Origin: Acidobacterium capsulatum ATCC 51196
Lineage (GTDB): Bacteria; Acidobacteriota; Terriglobia; Terriglobales; Acidobacteriaceae
NCBI RefSeq assembly: GCF_000022565.1
Contig: NC_012483.1
Coordinates: 2,480,001-2,544,000, forward strand
Reading direction: 5' to 3'
Length of the DNA: 64,000 nucleotides
The position numbers were made by a program, and so were the translations under genes. The notes under the pieces were generated by a model. It searched no databases. It was not told the origin of the DNA and worked only from the letters and a program-made list of their open reading frames with translations. Numbering within the stretch: the first letter of the stretch is position 1; each line of letters starts with the position of its first letter. Of the stretch, positions 17,747 to 26,369 are shown one piece after another.

Positions 17747-18181
17747 TTACTGACCTGCCGCGATCTTCGGCGTGATGATGCCAATATGATCCACGCCGGC
17801 AGCCGTACCAATGTCGATCACCTTGGCGACTTCCTGAAAGTCGCAGTTCGGATCGCCCTTGATGAACATGACCTTCTCGGCGCGTGTGGCAAAAATCTGG
17901 CTCAGCTTGGCCTGCATATCAGGCAGAGCAATATCGGTCTGGTTGATCTTGTAGGACGCCGTGCCATTGCTGCCATTGAAGACCTGCACCACAATCGCAG
18001 TGTCATTCTCTGTCTGCGTCTTGTGCTTCGGCGGTAGCGGCACCTGCGCGTTCAGGCCATGCGGCGTAACCGGCACGATGACCATGAAAATGATCAGCAG
18101 CACCAGCAGCACGTCGATCAGCGGTGTGACGTTTGGGTCGGACGCCAGTTTTCCCGGGCCGCCCCCTGTTGACATTGCCAT
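17747..18181 (-). CDS. exbD: Biopolymer transport protein ExbD (second copy)
   Basis: A 144-residue ExbD/TolR-family stator component. The N-terminal cytoplasmic tail is followed by the single transmembrane helix with the proton-relay Asp in NVTPLIDVLLVLLIIFMV, then a periplasmic domain. It lies 19 nt after the first exbD. The two copies differ clearly in the periplasmic part: this one contains a PPKHKTQTEND stretch and Cys in DPNCDF. Two ExbDs with one ExbB is common in acidobacteria and myxobacteria, and may allow mixed stators. It harnesses the proton gradient to drive TonB. Confidence 0.93.
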   Translation of the reverse strand: MAMSTGGGPGKLASDPNVTPLIDVLLVLLIIFMVIVPVTPHGLNAQVPLPPKHKTQTENDTAIVVQVFNGSNGTASYKINQTDIALPDMQAKLSQIFATRAEKVMFIKGDPNCDFQEVAKVIDIGTAAGVDHIGIITPKIAAGQ

Positions 18182-18200
18182 AGCAAAATCCCTCTTTCGG

Positions 18201-18653
<453 letters not shown>

Positions 18654-18719
18654 TGTGTATGTTCCCCCGCGCTTTCCGGCATGTTTCCGATCGCGTCTTC
18701 CGGTGGGCGGCGATTCAGC

Positions 18720-18746
18720 GGCCGGGGAGAATCTCACTCCCCGGCC
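18720..18746 (-). repeat. Perfect hairpin between exbB and exbD
   Basis: GGCCGGGGAG (18720-18729) pairs fully with CTCCCCGGCC (18737-18746) across a 7-nt loop. No U tract follows on the minus strand. It may stabilise the exbB mRNA end or attenuate exbD expression, which would suit the excess of ExbB over ExbD in the known motor. Confidence 0.65.
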
Positions 18747-18776
18747 AATCGCTCGCTCTCCTGGGACCTCCGCGGC

Positions 18777-19520
18777 TTAGCGGCGGCTCTGCTTGATGAA
18801 GTAATCGACCAGTTCGCTCGAGGAGTTGTCCATCTCCACGTCAAAGGATTCCACCTTGTTCGTGAAGTAGTTGAACGTCCACACAGCGGGCACGGCCACC
18901 AGAAGGCCGAATGCCGTGGTCACCAGCGCTTCAGAGATACCGCCGGCGACTGCGCCGATACCCGGCGTCTTCATCGTGGCGATTTCATTGAAGGCCTTCA
19001 GAATACCGGCGACCGTTCCGAACAGACCCACGAACGGGGCCGTCGAACCGATGGTGGCCAGCGCGCCGAGGCCGCGCTTCAGCTTGGCGTGCACAATCGC
19101 TTCGGCACGCTCAAGGGCGCGCTTGGACGACTCAATCTGCTCCGGGGTCACCGCGCTGCCGCCGCCACCGTAGTTGCGGAACTCCTGCAGACCAGCGGTC
19201 ACCACTTCGGCGAGGTGAGACTTCTTGTTGCGGTCGGCGACCTTCACGGCCTCGTCCAGCTTGCCTTCGCGCAGCGCACCGGCAACCTTGGGGGCGAATT
19301 CGCGCGACTGCTTGCGGGCAGCGCTGAAATAGAGCCAGCGGTCAATCATGACGGCCAGCGACCAGATGGACATGATGAACAGCACAAAGACCACGCCCTT
19401 GGCCAGGTCACCCATCTGGTGCCACATGTCCGGCAGGCTGAAGCCAACGGCCTGCTGATCCTGGAAGAAGGCCAGGTTGGCCAGATGAGAAGTTGCGTGC
19501 GAGAGATGAGCGAGAATCAC
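18777..19520 (-). CDS. exbB: Ton motor protein ExbB (MotA/TolQ/ExbB family)
   Basis: A 247-residue inner-membrane channel protein of the Ton system. The first transmembrane helix (GVVFVLFIMSIWSLAVMIDRW) is followed by a cytoplasmic domain and two further helices in the conserved block GLGALATIGSTAPFVGLFGTV and ALVTTAFGLLVAVPAVWTFNY. I chose GTG at 19520 because AGGAGGA precedes it at ideal distance; an in-frame ATG at 19550 has no such site. Immediate neighbours are tonB upstream and two exbD genes downstream. Confidence 0.94.
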   Translation of the reverse strand: MILAHLSHATSHLANLAFFQDQQAVGFSLPDMWHQMGDLAKGVVFVLFIMSIWSLAVMIDRWLYFSAARKQSREFAPKVAGALREGKLDEAVKVADRNKKSHLAEVVTAGLQEFRNYGGGGSAVTPEQIESSKRALERAEAIVHAKLKRGLGALATIGSTAPFVGLFGTVAGILKAFNEIATMKTPGIGAVAGGISEALVTTAFGLLVAVPAVWTFNYFTNKVESFDVEMDNSSSELVDYFIKQSRR

Positions 19521-19574
19521 TGAATCTTTCCTCCTGAGGAGTAACTGCAAAACACGGTGAGAATGCCAGAGTTT

Positions 19575-19602
19575 TGCGCCTCCGCTTACCCCCGGAGGCG
19601 CA
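19575..19602 (-). repeat. Perfect hairpin between tonB and exbB
   Basis: TGCGCCTCCG (19575-19584) pairs fully with CGGAGGCGCA (19593-19602), 8-nt loop. It lies in the 97-nt spacer and is followed by AAAAC rather than U residues on the minus strand. Confidence 0.6.
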
Positions 19603-19617
19603 GGAAATCACGAAAGA

Positions 19618-20328
19618 CTAATCACCCAGGTTAAAGACCACGTTGATCTGGGTTTCCACCTGCACGGGCTCACCGTTCAGGATGTAAGGCTTGTAGCGCC
19701 ACGTGCGGACGGCTTCCAGAGCTGCATTCTGCAACATCGCCGGACCGGAGACAACTTTCAGATCTTCGATGGTGCCCGCCTTCGAAATCAGCGCGGAAAG
19801 GACCACTGTGCCCTGAATGCGTGCTGCCTTGGCGATCGGAGGATAGGACGGATTCACGCCGCCAATCTTGTTACCCGAGACTACACCGGCAGAGACGCGC
19901 AGCGGCTTTTGCGGAGCAGCCTTGACCACGGGAGCAGGACCGGAACCCAGACCGCTGAAGATGCCGCCCGGTACGCCGTCGCCAGCGCCTGCCACACCCG
20001 CGCCCATCACGCCGGTGCTCGGTGGCGGCTGCTGCTTGACCATCTTGATCACTTTGGGAATCTTGGTCGGCACAGCCATCGGATTCACCTGCATCTGCAC
20101 CTTGGGCTGCGGCGGTGTCGGCGGTGGCGGCGGAGGTGGTGGCGGCGGCGGCGGCGGAGCGACCAGCAAGGTCGTCATCATCGCCTTCGGCAGCGCCTCT
20201 GGATAGATCAGCGGATAAAGAACAACAGCGGCCAGAATCGAGCAGTTCAGGAACACGCCGACCCAGACGTAGTACTTGCTCTTCGTTTTAATCTTGCCGC
20301 CGGATTCCATCAATGCATCTTCAAACAT
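19618..20328 (-). CDS. tonB: Energy transducer TonB
   Basis: A 236-residue protein that spans the periplasm and passes ExbB/ExbD energy to outer-membrane receptors. One N-terminal transmembrane helix (VWVGVFLNCSILAAVVLYPLI) is followed by a run of 13 consecutive prolines and further Pro/Lys-rich linker, then a Gly-rich stretch. The C-terminal TonB domain contains the family signature YPPIAKAARIQGTVVLSALI and ends VRTWRYKPYILNGEPVQVE. It is the first gene of the ton/exb unit and is likely expressed from a promoter in the 270-nt region upstream. Confidence 0.93.
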   Translation of the reverse strand: MFEDALMESGGKIKTKSKYYVWVGVFLNCSILAAVVLYPLIYPEALPKAMMTTLLVAPPPPPPPPPPPPPTPPQPKVQMQVNPMAVPTKIPKVIKMVKQQPPPSTGVMGAGVAGAGDGVPGGIFSGLGSGPAPVVKAAPQKPLRVSAGVVSGNKIGGVNPSYPPIAKAARIQGTVVLSALISKAGTIEDLKVVSGPAMLQNAALEAVRTWRYKPYILNGEPVQVETQINVVFNLGD

Positions 20329-20556
20329 GGCCGACCTCGAAGGTTCAGAACTTGGTTCAACTATTTAGACACCGATGTAGGGTGGTTTGTTCCCGGACGA
20401 TTCTGGGGGAGAAATTCCGGTTCTCGTTTTCTAACACACCAGCATTACATCTGAAAAATCGTTTTCCTGTTTGCATCCAATACTGCCCCGCATTTGGTGC
20501 AGCTTGCTTCTCCATTCACGCCGGAGAACCCATCTCTGGGATGCAGTTTCCTGCGA

Positions 20557-20597
20557 AAATGCGGGCCGCCAATTTTGGCAGACCCGCATTTTTTTCA
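20557..20597 (-). terminator. Terminator of the yajC-secD-secF unit
   Basis: The stem AAATGCGGG (20557-20565) pairs with CCCGCATTT (20583-20591) and extends inward through CCGCCA/TGGCAG. T runs lie on both sides, so it could work in both directions. It is directly after the secF stop on the minus strand. Confidence 0.75.
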
Positions 20598-21803
20598 TCA
20601 GATTTTTGCTTTCTTCGCCGCCGGTAATGCTGCCGACTTGCCCCGCTTCGCGCGCCAGTTCTGATAGGCCACCAGCATCGGCGCAGCCACCGCAATCGAG
20701 GAATACGTGCCGATTGCAATGCCCACGACCAGCGCGAAAGAGAATGGATGCAGCACCTCACCGCCAAAGAAGAACAGCGACAAAGCCGTCAAAAACGTCA
20801 GTCCAGAGGTCAACACCGTCCGGCTCAGCGTCTGGTTGATGCTGCGGTTCACCACGTCAGCCAGAGGCTCGCGGCGGCTCATGCGCAGGTTCTCACGAAT
20901 GCGGTCAAAGACCACGATCGTGTCGTTCATCGAATAACCGATAAGCGTCAGAATGGCGGCAATCACCGTGAGCGACATTTCCATGTCCCGCAGGCTGAAG
21001 GCGCCAATCGTGATGATCGTGTCATGGAAGACGGCCACCACGGCCGCCACGCCGTAAATCAGCTCAAATCGGAACCACAGATAGATCAGCATGCCCGCCA
21101 GTGAATAGAGCACCGCCATCAATGCCTGGTGGCGAAGCTGCGCGCCCACCTGCGGGCCGACAATCTCCACGTTGCGCACAGCAAATCCTGACAGGTACGC
21201 GCCCTGGTCCAGCGCCTGCACCACGGCCGGGTCGGCCACGCTTTTCAGCTCACTCACCGAATTCAGCAGGCCACCATGCGCATCGCGGTAAGCGGCAATG
21301 GCCGCCGCCTGCTGCGCATACTTCAGCTGTGCATTCTGGTTGTCCGTGCCCAGGTGCTCGGGGTCCTGCTGGTCGAGCCAGTTGGCGAGCGCACTCTTGC
21401 TCGCATTGTCCAGATCCAGCTTGCCGGCGGCTGTTGAACCCGTCTTTGAGTAGTTCCGCGCCAGCGTCTGCACAATCGCCGCGCGGCTCTGGTCCAGAGA
21501 GGCATTGTTGGTTGCCTTCTCGCCCAGAGTGATCAGCACTTCGTTGTCCGTAGCGGAGCCGTACTGCTCAATCACCGCATCGCGCAGGCCCGCGCGATCG
21601 GTGGCATGGCGAATCTTGTCCACATTCGGCTTGCTCTCAAACTTCACCTGCACCACGGTGCCGCCGCTGAAGTCCACATCGAGCGGCAAATGGTGCCAGA
21701 ACAGCAGCGACAAGATGCCCGATACGCTGAAAATCAGCGAGAATCCGAGGAAGTACCACTTCTTCCCCAGCCAATCGATCTTTACGTCGTGAAACAGTTC
21801 CAC
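20598..21803 (-). CDS. secF: Protein translocase subunit SecF
   Basis: SecF, with SecD, uses the proton gradient to pull exported proteins across the inner membrane. The 401-residue protein has TM1 near residues 17-36 and the family motif DVDFSGGTVVQV. A large periplasmic segment (about 55-205) follows, then five helices with conserved VFHDTIITIGAF and YSMNDTIVVFDRIREN. It is about 90 residues longer than typical SecF because the periplasmic segment carries a Gln/Ala-rich insert (about 110-185). It lies 163 nt after secD. Confidence 0.96.
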   Translation of the reverse strand: MELFHDVKIDWLGKKWYFLGFSLIFSVSGILSLLFWHHLPLDVDFSGGTVVQVKFESKPNVDKIRHATDRAGLRDAVIEQYGSATDNEVLITLGEKATNNASLDQSRAAIVQTLARNYSKTGSTAAGKLDLDNASKSALANWLDQQDPEHLGTDNQNAQLKYAQQAAAIAAYRDAHGGLLNSVSELKSVADPAVVQALDQGAYLSGFAVRNVEIVGPQVGAQLRHQALMAVLYSLAGMLIYLWFRFELIYGVAAVVAVFHDTIITIGAFSLRDMEMSLTVIAAILTLIGYSMNDTIVVFDRIRENLRMSRREPLADVVNRSINQTLSRTVLTSGLTFLTALSLFFFGGEVLHPFSFALVVGIAIGTYSSIAVAAPMLVAYQNWRAKRGKSAALPAAKKAKI

Positions 21804-21920
21804 AGAATTATCCTTAGCTTCCAGCTTTTGGCTTCCAGCCTTCAGCGCCCGTCTCGGGGCTGCCTGCTATCGGCGTCTCGCTCTGCTTCAAAACTCTCTT
21901 GCTCAGTTCGTCAGCCCTCC

Positions 21921-21946
21921 GCTCTGGCTCCACCGGAGCCGAGAGC
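21921..21946 (-). repeat. Hairpin between secD and secF
   Basis: GCTCTGGCTCC pairs with GGAGCC-G-AGAGC across a 3-nt loop, with one bulge. It resembles the hairpins between the ton/exb cistrons; no U tract. Confidence 0.5.
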
Positions 21947-21966
21947 GAAGAATGACAAGCTCACAG

Positions 21967-23589
21967 CTAAATTGAAATTGCTTCTCCGCGCTGCTTCCGG
22001 TTCAGGTTCGCCTCAAAGATGACGCGCGACACAAACACTGCCGTGAACAGATTCGCGAGCAAGCCAAAGGTCAGCGTCACGGCAAAGCCGCGCACCGCGC
22101 CTGTACCGAAGATGAACAGAATCGCAGCCGAAACCACTGTGGTCACGTGCGTATCCAGAATGGTCGTCCAGGCGTGCGCAAAGCCCTGGTCCACAGCCGC
22201 CGAGGGCGCCTTGCCCGCGCGCAGCTCTTCACGAATGCGCTCGAAGATCAGCACGTTCGAGTCAACGCCCATACCGACCGTCAGAATCACACCGGCAATG
22301 CCAGGCAGCGTCAGCACCGAGTGCGTATAACCCATGAAGCCGAGCAGGATCACAAGGTTCAGAATCAGTGCCAGATCAGCATTGATGCCCGCGCCCTTGT
22401 AATAGATCAGCATGAAGATCAGCACGGCCGACATGCCAAAGATGGACGCCATCACTCCGGCGTGAATCGAGTCCATACCGAGAGAGGGCCCGATGGTGCT
22501 CTCCTGCAGATACTTGATCGAAGCCGGCAGCGCGCCGGTGCGCAGCATCAGCGAGAGGTCCTTTGCCTCCTGCATCGAGATGCCGCCACCCGAGATCGTT
22601 CCCTGATCGCGAATCGTATCGTTGATGGTCGCCACTTCCTGCAGGCGATTGTCGAGCACGATGCCGAGCGGCTTGCCCTTGTTCGCCGTCGTGAAGCGGC
22701 CGAACTTGTCGCCGGCGGAAGTCGTCAGGTAAAAGTTCACCTGCGGCTCATTCGTGTTCGGATTGGTGCCCGGCTGCGCATCGCGAATATCCGTGCCGCC
22801 CACCACCGGAACCTTCGTGACCTCATACCAGGCCGCCGGGCTGCCCGGCCCCGAGGCGCCAATCACACTCTGCACCAGCTCGGAGTCATACGGCACAGAG
22901 CCGCCGATGGCCTGCAAAGCCGATTGCTGATCGGGCCATGGCCCGCCCTCAACCAGGTGGAACTCCAGCTTCGCCGTGGACTGAATCACGTTGCGCACGC
23001 GCGCCGGATCATCGACGCCCGGCAGTTCCACCAGAATCTGATCGCTGCCCAGGTTGTAGGGCGCCACCACCGGCGAGGTCACACCCAGCGCATCCACGCG
23101 CTGCCGGATCACCTCGATCGACTGCGTGACGGCCTTCTGCTTCATCTGCGTCTCGACCGTCGGCTTCATCTGCAGAGTCCACGACGTGTTGCCGTTTTGC
23201 GAGATTGTGTATTCCTGGCTGAACTGCTGCTGCAGCACCGAGTTGATGTCCTGCACGTGCGCCGCCGGCGCGCCTTGAATCGTCACCAGCCCCGGGTTCT
23301 GCTTCGGCTCAGGATTCGTCACCTGCTCGCCCGTGATGCCGTTCTGTTGCAGGTCGCCCTGAATGGTTTCGGCATCCTGTGCAGCCTGCGCGGCCACCGC
23401 CTCGTCCGTCATCACCTGCAAAATCAGGTGCGTGCCGCCCTTCAGGTCGAGTCCAAGCTGAATGCGATTAAGAATCGCCGTCTGCAGCGCCGCCCCGCTG
23501 AAGCCCTTGGGAATACCGAAAATGCCATAAACAAAGGCAATCAGGATAACGACAATAAGAATTGTTTTTGCTCTGAGATTCGTACGCAT
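21967..23589 (-). CDS. secD: Protein translocase subunit SecD
   Basis: A 540-residue partner of SecF. TM1 lies at the N-terminus (KTILIVVILIAFVYGIFGI). The motif GLDLKGGTHLILQV and the large P1 periplasmic domain follow, with LVELPGVDDPARVRNVI. The RND-like membrane half contains GVILTVGMGVDSNVLIFERI and the motif GTGAVRGFAVTLTFGLLANL. The P1 region has a Gln-rich insertion (about residues 85-150). ATG at 23589 was chosen; an in-frame GTG at 23604 has no better site. It lies 56 nt after yajC in a conserved yajC-secD-secF order. Confidence 0.96.
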   Translation of the reverse strand: MRTNLRAKTILIVVILIAFVYGIFGIPKGFSGAALQTAILNRIQLGLDLKGGTHLILQVMTDEAVAAQAAQDAETIQGDLQQNGITGEQVTNPEPKQNPGLVTIQGAPAAHVQDINSVLQQQFSQEYTISQNGNTSWTLQMKPTVETQMKQKAVTQSIEVIRQRVDALGVTSPVVAPYNLGSDQILVELPGVDDPARVRNVIQSTAKLEFHLVEGGPWPDQQSALQAIGGSVPYDSELVQSVIGASGPGSPAAWYEVTKVPVVGGTDIRDAQPGTNPNTNEPQVNFYLTTSAGDKFGRFTTANKGKPLGIVLDNRLQEVATINDTIRDQGTISGGGISMQEAKDLSLMLRTGALPASIKYLQESTIGPSLGMDSIHAGVMASIFGMSAVLIFMLIYYKGAGINADLALILNLVILLGFMGYTHSVLTLPGIAGVILTVGMGVDSNVLIFERIREELRAGKAPSAAVDQGFAHAWTTILDTHVTTVVSAAILFIFGTGAVRGFAVTLTFGLLANLFTAVFVSRVIFEANLNRKQRGEAISI

Positions 23590-23645
23590 TGACTGATGGC
23601 TCACTGGCGCAGCGGTTCACACCTTGCGCGGTAATAAATGGGAAT

Positions 23646-23999
23646 CTACTTCTGGCTCTCGTCCTGGGTTGTGACCGCCGCAATCGCGCTCTTCACCACT
23701 TCCAGCCGAACATTGTCCGGGGCCACCCGAATCTGCACCACGTCATCCTTAATGGACAGAATGACGCCCCGGATGCCGCCCGTCGTCGTGATGCGGTCTC
23801 CCGCCTTCAGGCTCGACAGCATCTGCTGCCATTTCTTCTGCCGGTTCTGATTCGGGCGAATCAGCAGAAAATAGAAGACAAGAATGATAAAGAGGAAAGG
23901 AAGCAGCTCGGTCACGCCGGCAGGCAACGCGCTGGCGAACAGAAAGAGCGCCAGTATAGGCTTCCCGGCGGGCAGGGCAGACAGAAGTAGGGTCAACAC
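23646..23999 (-). CDS. yajC: Sec translocase accessory subunit YajC
   Basis: A 117-residue protein with one transmembrane helix (LPFLFIILVFYFLLIRP) followed by the family motif RPNQNRQKKWQQML and a small cytoplasmic domain (LKAGDRITTTGGIRGVI). It associates with SecDF. Start GTG at 23999 has AGAAGGA 5 nt upstream. An extra hydrophobic N-terminal stretch (about 25 residues) precedes the usual start, so initiation further in is possible. Confidence 0.93.
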   Translation of the reverse strand: MLTLLLSALPAGKPILALFLFASALPAGVTELLPFLFIILVFYFLLIRPNQNRQKKWQQMLSSLKAGDRITTTGGIRGVILSIKDDVVQIRVAPDNVRLEVVKSAIAAVTTQDESQK

Positions 24000-24375
24000 A
24001 AAATCCTTCTCACTGGAGTTCGCGGCACGCAGCCCGCACCCATCTCACACGGCGCCTACGCGCTTCGTATGTCAGACAAGCCGGGATTTTTTTCTCCCGC
24101 GCCTCGACTCCGGAACATCTTAATTTGTATCCGCGGAAACTCTCAGCTCGTCGCGCCGCTGAGACCGGACCCCAGCCTCACGCCGAGACTGGGCTTCCAC
24201 CACCGGTGAAACTCCTGCATTCGCAGGCCGCACACGTGTGCTCCGGCGGGCCCTCAAGGCTCGCAGGGCCGTGGAAAGCCGTGCAATTAAGCATCGCGTT
24301 CCCGAAGCCCTAGTGTCAAGGAAAACGGGGCGCCGCTCGCCGCTGCCGGCGGCCTTGCCCGCATGCCGGGGCACT
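24000..24375. other. Intergenic region with several hairpins upstream of yajC
   Basis: 376 bases without a supported gene. Between 24141 and 24270 five self-complementary elements follow one another. TCTCAGC/GCTGAGA is at 24141-24164. CCCAG-c-CTC/GAG-a-CTGGG is at 24171-24193. CCTGC/GCAGG is at 24214-24227. The 12-bp palindrome GCACACGTGTGC is at 24230-24241. GGCCCT/AGGGCC is at 24249-24270. CACCGGTG at 24201-24208 is also palindromic. I do not recognise 6S, SRP, tmRNA, RNase P RNA or a known riboswitch. It may be a structured RNA or a yajC leader. Confidence 0.4.
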
Positions 24376-24705
24376 TCAAAGCGAGATGGCCAGCGCCGCC
24401 AGTTGCGTGCCCACGCCCACGGCCTGCGCAATGGCCCCCAGTACGGCGGCAATATTTTGACCGCTATCGATCGTCGCCTGCAGGGTCAGCTTCAGAGTAT
24501 TCAGCTGCGAAGTCAGGCTCTGCACCTCAGGATCATCATCATGCAGCACCTTATTGATGGCGCTCCAGTAGTTGGTGCGCGCCGTGGTCAGTTGTTTTAG
24601 CAATTGGGCCTTCTGGTCGTCGGTCGCGCATTGGCCCATAAGACTACCGTAATTGTCATTGATCAGAAAATACTGATCTTCAAGAGCCGTTAACGCATTC
24701 CCCAT
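24376..24705 (-). CDS. Unrecognised small protein, likely partner of the upstream lipoprotein
   Basis: 109 residues, not recognised. No signal peptide is visible. The first 80 residues look helical and polar (ALTALEDQYFLINDNY, then KAQLLKQLTTARTNYW). The last 25 are Ala/Ile/Val-rich and could form one membrane helix (AAVLGAIAQAVGVGTQLAAL). Start ATG is preceded by TAGGAGGAAG. The stop of the upstream lipoprotein gene is only 12 nt away, so the two are co-transcribed and probably act together. Confidence 0.65.
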   Translation of the reverse strand: MGNALTALEDQYFLINDNYGSLMGQCATDDQKAQLLKQLTTARTNYWSAINKVLHDDDPEVQSLTSQLNTLKLTLQATIDSGQNIAAVLGAIAQAVGVGTQLAALAISL

Positions 24706-24717
24706 GGATACTTCCTC

Positions 24718-25653
24718 CTAAGGCAGCACCGTCTTCGTCCAGGCATCCACCGCCGTCAGCGAGGCAGGGGCAGGAATCTTCCCCAGCGGCTTGCCGGCAG
24801 CGAGCTGCGCTGTCTGCTGGCTCATTGCATTCAGATTGCTGGCCAGGGCTGCCGAGGCCGTCTGCTCCTGCTGTGAGAGCTGCGCCGCCTGCCGGTGCAG
24901 CAAATCCGGCGCAGCCGTCTGCAACTGCTGTCGCAGCGCCGCTGTCATGGAACCCGTCGAGAGTCCAAAGGGCTTCAGCGCCGGAGCCAGCTCGGCCGTC
25001 AGCGAACCATCGCTGATCTGCCCGCCTTTCACCAGCACAATGGCGACCGACGCGGCCTCCCGGTTATAGGTATCCACCACCGAATCGTAGACCGGCTTCT
25101 CTCGCGCAAAAAGGCTCGACATCGCATCGGCGGTTTTCGCAAAGCTGCGGGCAAAACCGCGCTCCTTGCGCGTCTGCCACCACTGCATCAACCCTTGCGC
25201 GCTCTGGCTCATCGCGCCCGGAATCGCCGTCGCCGTCCCACTCGAAAGCGGCAGTCCCTTGAGCCCGGTCATGTCCGACGCCAGCGTATTCACTGAAGCG
25301 CCCACACTCGCCGGCGCCGTGCTGCCGGTCAGTGTTGTCAGTTGCGAGGCCAGCGTGGCCAGCGCGGCGGCCATCTGCTGCCGCTGCTGAAAAGCCTGCA
25401 TCACCTCCTGCAACTGAGCCACATTTTCCGCACCCAGCGGCTCGTGGTTCAGGGCCTGCTCCAGTTCCAGCACACCCAGCTCAGAGTTCACGCACTGCGC
25501 GAGCGCTCCATAATAGGTGCTCAGCTCATTGGCCGTCACTGTCATCTGCTGCGCCAGCGCGACGGCATCTTTCCCGTGCGTGCAGCCGGTCTGCGCCGCG
25601 CACGCCGCCAGCAGAACCACCACGGCCAAAGGATTCGTTCGCACTCGCCGCAT
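24718..25653 (-). CDS. Unrecognised helical lipoprotein
   Basis: 311 residues. An N-terminal signal peptide ends in the lipobox AAQTGC (Cys about residue 24). The rest is Ala/Gln/Leu-rich and almost wholly helical in appearance, with long heptad-like stretches (QEVMQAFQQRQQMAAALATLASQ; and near the C-terminus AAQLSQQEQTASAALASNL), quoted here in part. No domain is recognised. A good AGGAG site precedes the ATG. It is coupled to the small protein gene downstream. A role as a membrane-attached coiled-coil protein is inferred only from composition. Confidence 0.7.
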   Translation of the reverse strand: MRRVRTNPLAVVVLLAACAAQTGCTHGKDAVALAQQMTVTANELSTYYGALAQCVNSELGVLELEQALNHEPLGAENVAQLQEVMQAFQQRQQMAAALATLASQLTTLTGSTAPASVGASVNTLASDMTGLKGLPLSSGTATAIPGAMSQSAQGLMQWWQTRKERGFARSFAKTADAMSSLFAREKPVYDSVVDTYNREAASVAIVLVKGGQISDGSLTAELAPALKPFGLSTGSMTAALRQQLQTAAPDLLHRQAAQLSQQEQTASAALASNLNAMSQQTAQLAAGKPLGKIPAPASLTAVDAWTKTVLP

Positions 25654-25778
25654 CCGGAACTCCTGCCCCGTTGTCTCTGCATCTGGAGAGGGATGCGAGG
25701 ACTTTACTCCGAATGTGCGTGGAAATTCCTAATATTTTTCGCGAATTCTCCCCCTCCGGGAAAGTCGCCTCCGCTACC

Positions 25779-26360
25779 TCAATACCGCCGCAACCGCTTC
25801 GGCGGAGCCTTGCCCTGCCGCCCGTCCAGCAGCCAGTCCAGATAGCCGCGCACGTCCGCATCCCGGGCCTCGCCCTCGATGCGCCCCACCACATTGCCCT
25901 GCCCATCCAGCACCAGCGTCGCCGGAACCACGTTTCCGAACCCCAGCCGCCCCAGCGTGCCCAGATCCGCGCCCGTCCACACCGGCAGCGCAATCTGGTG
26001 CCGCTCAAAGTAAGGTTTAATTTTTGCGAAGTCCTTCGGCTCGTCCACCGAAACCGCCACAAACTTCACGCCCCGCCCGGCATACGCCGCCTGCAGGGCT
26101 GAGAGCCGGGGCAGCTCCTCCTTGCACGGGCCGCACCAGGTTGCCCAAAAGTTCACCACCGCCGGATGGCCCCGCAGACTATCCAGCCGCACCGTGTGCC
26201 CGGCCATATCTTTGAACTTCAGATTCGGAACCGGTTTCGCCCACGCCGTGCTTGCGCCGCAAAGGCACATCAGCAGCCACGCCGCTGCCACATTCCACAC
26301 AAAACCGCGCCCGGACCTCCGCCCGGGCGCCTTCCTCAACCGCAAAAACCTTCGCATCAT
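25779..26360 (-). CDS. TlpA/ResA-like periplasmic thioredoxin
   Basis: A 193-residue thiol-disulfide protein. The N-terminal signal segment (VAAAWLLMCLCGASTAWA) leads to an AhpC/TSA-TlpA-type thioredoxin domain. The redox motif is NFWATWCGPCKEELPRL, and the cis-proline region reads VVPATLVLDGQGNVVGR. Family members keep periplasmic cysteines reduced, for example during cytochrome c maturation. AAGAGG precedes the start. It lies 9 nt after the stop of the outer-membrane protein gene, so both are one transcript. Confidence 0.9.
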   Translation of the reverse strand: MMRRFLRLRKAPGRRSGRGFVWNVAAAWLLMCLCGASTAWAKPVPNLKFKDMAGHTVRLDSLRGHPAVVNFWATWCGPCKEELPRLSALQAAYAGRGVKFVAVSVDEPKDFAKIKPYFERHQIALPVWTGADLGTLGRLGFGNVVPATLVLDGQGNVVGRIEGEARDADVRGYLDWLLDGRQGKAPPKRLRRY

Positions 26361-26369
26361 GCTTACCTC

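Noticed and set aside
24120-24452. 110-codon minus-strand open frame between yajC and the small gene
   Set aside because: It overlaps the well-supported 24376-24705 gene, and the peptide is Arg-rich without a domain.
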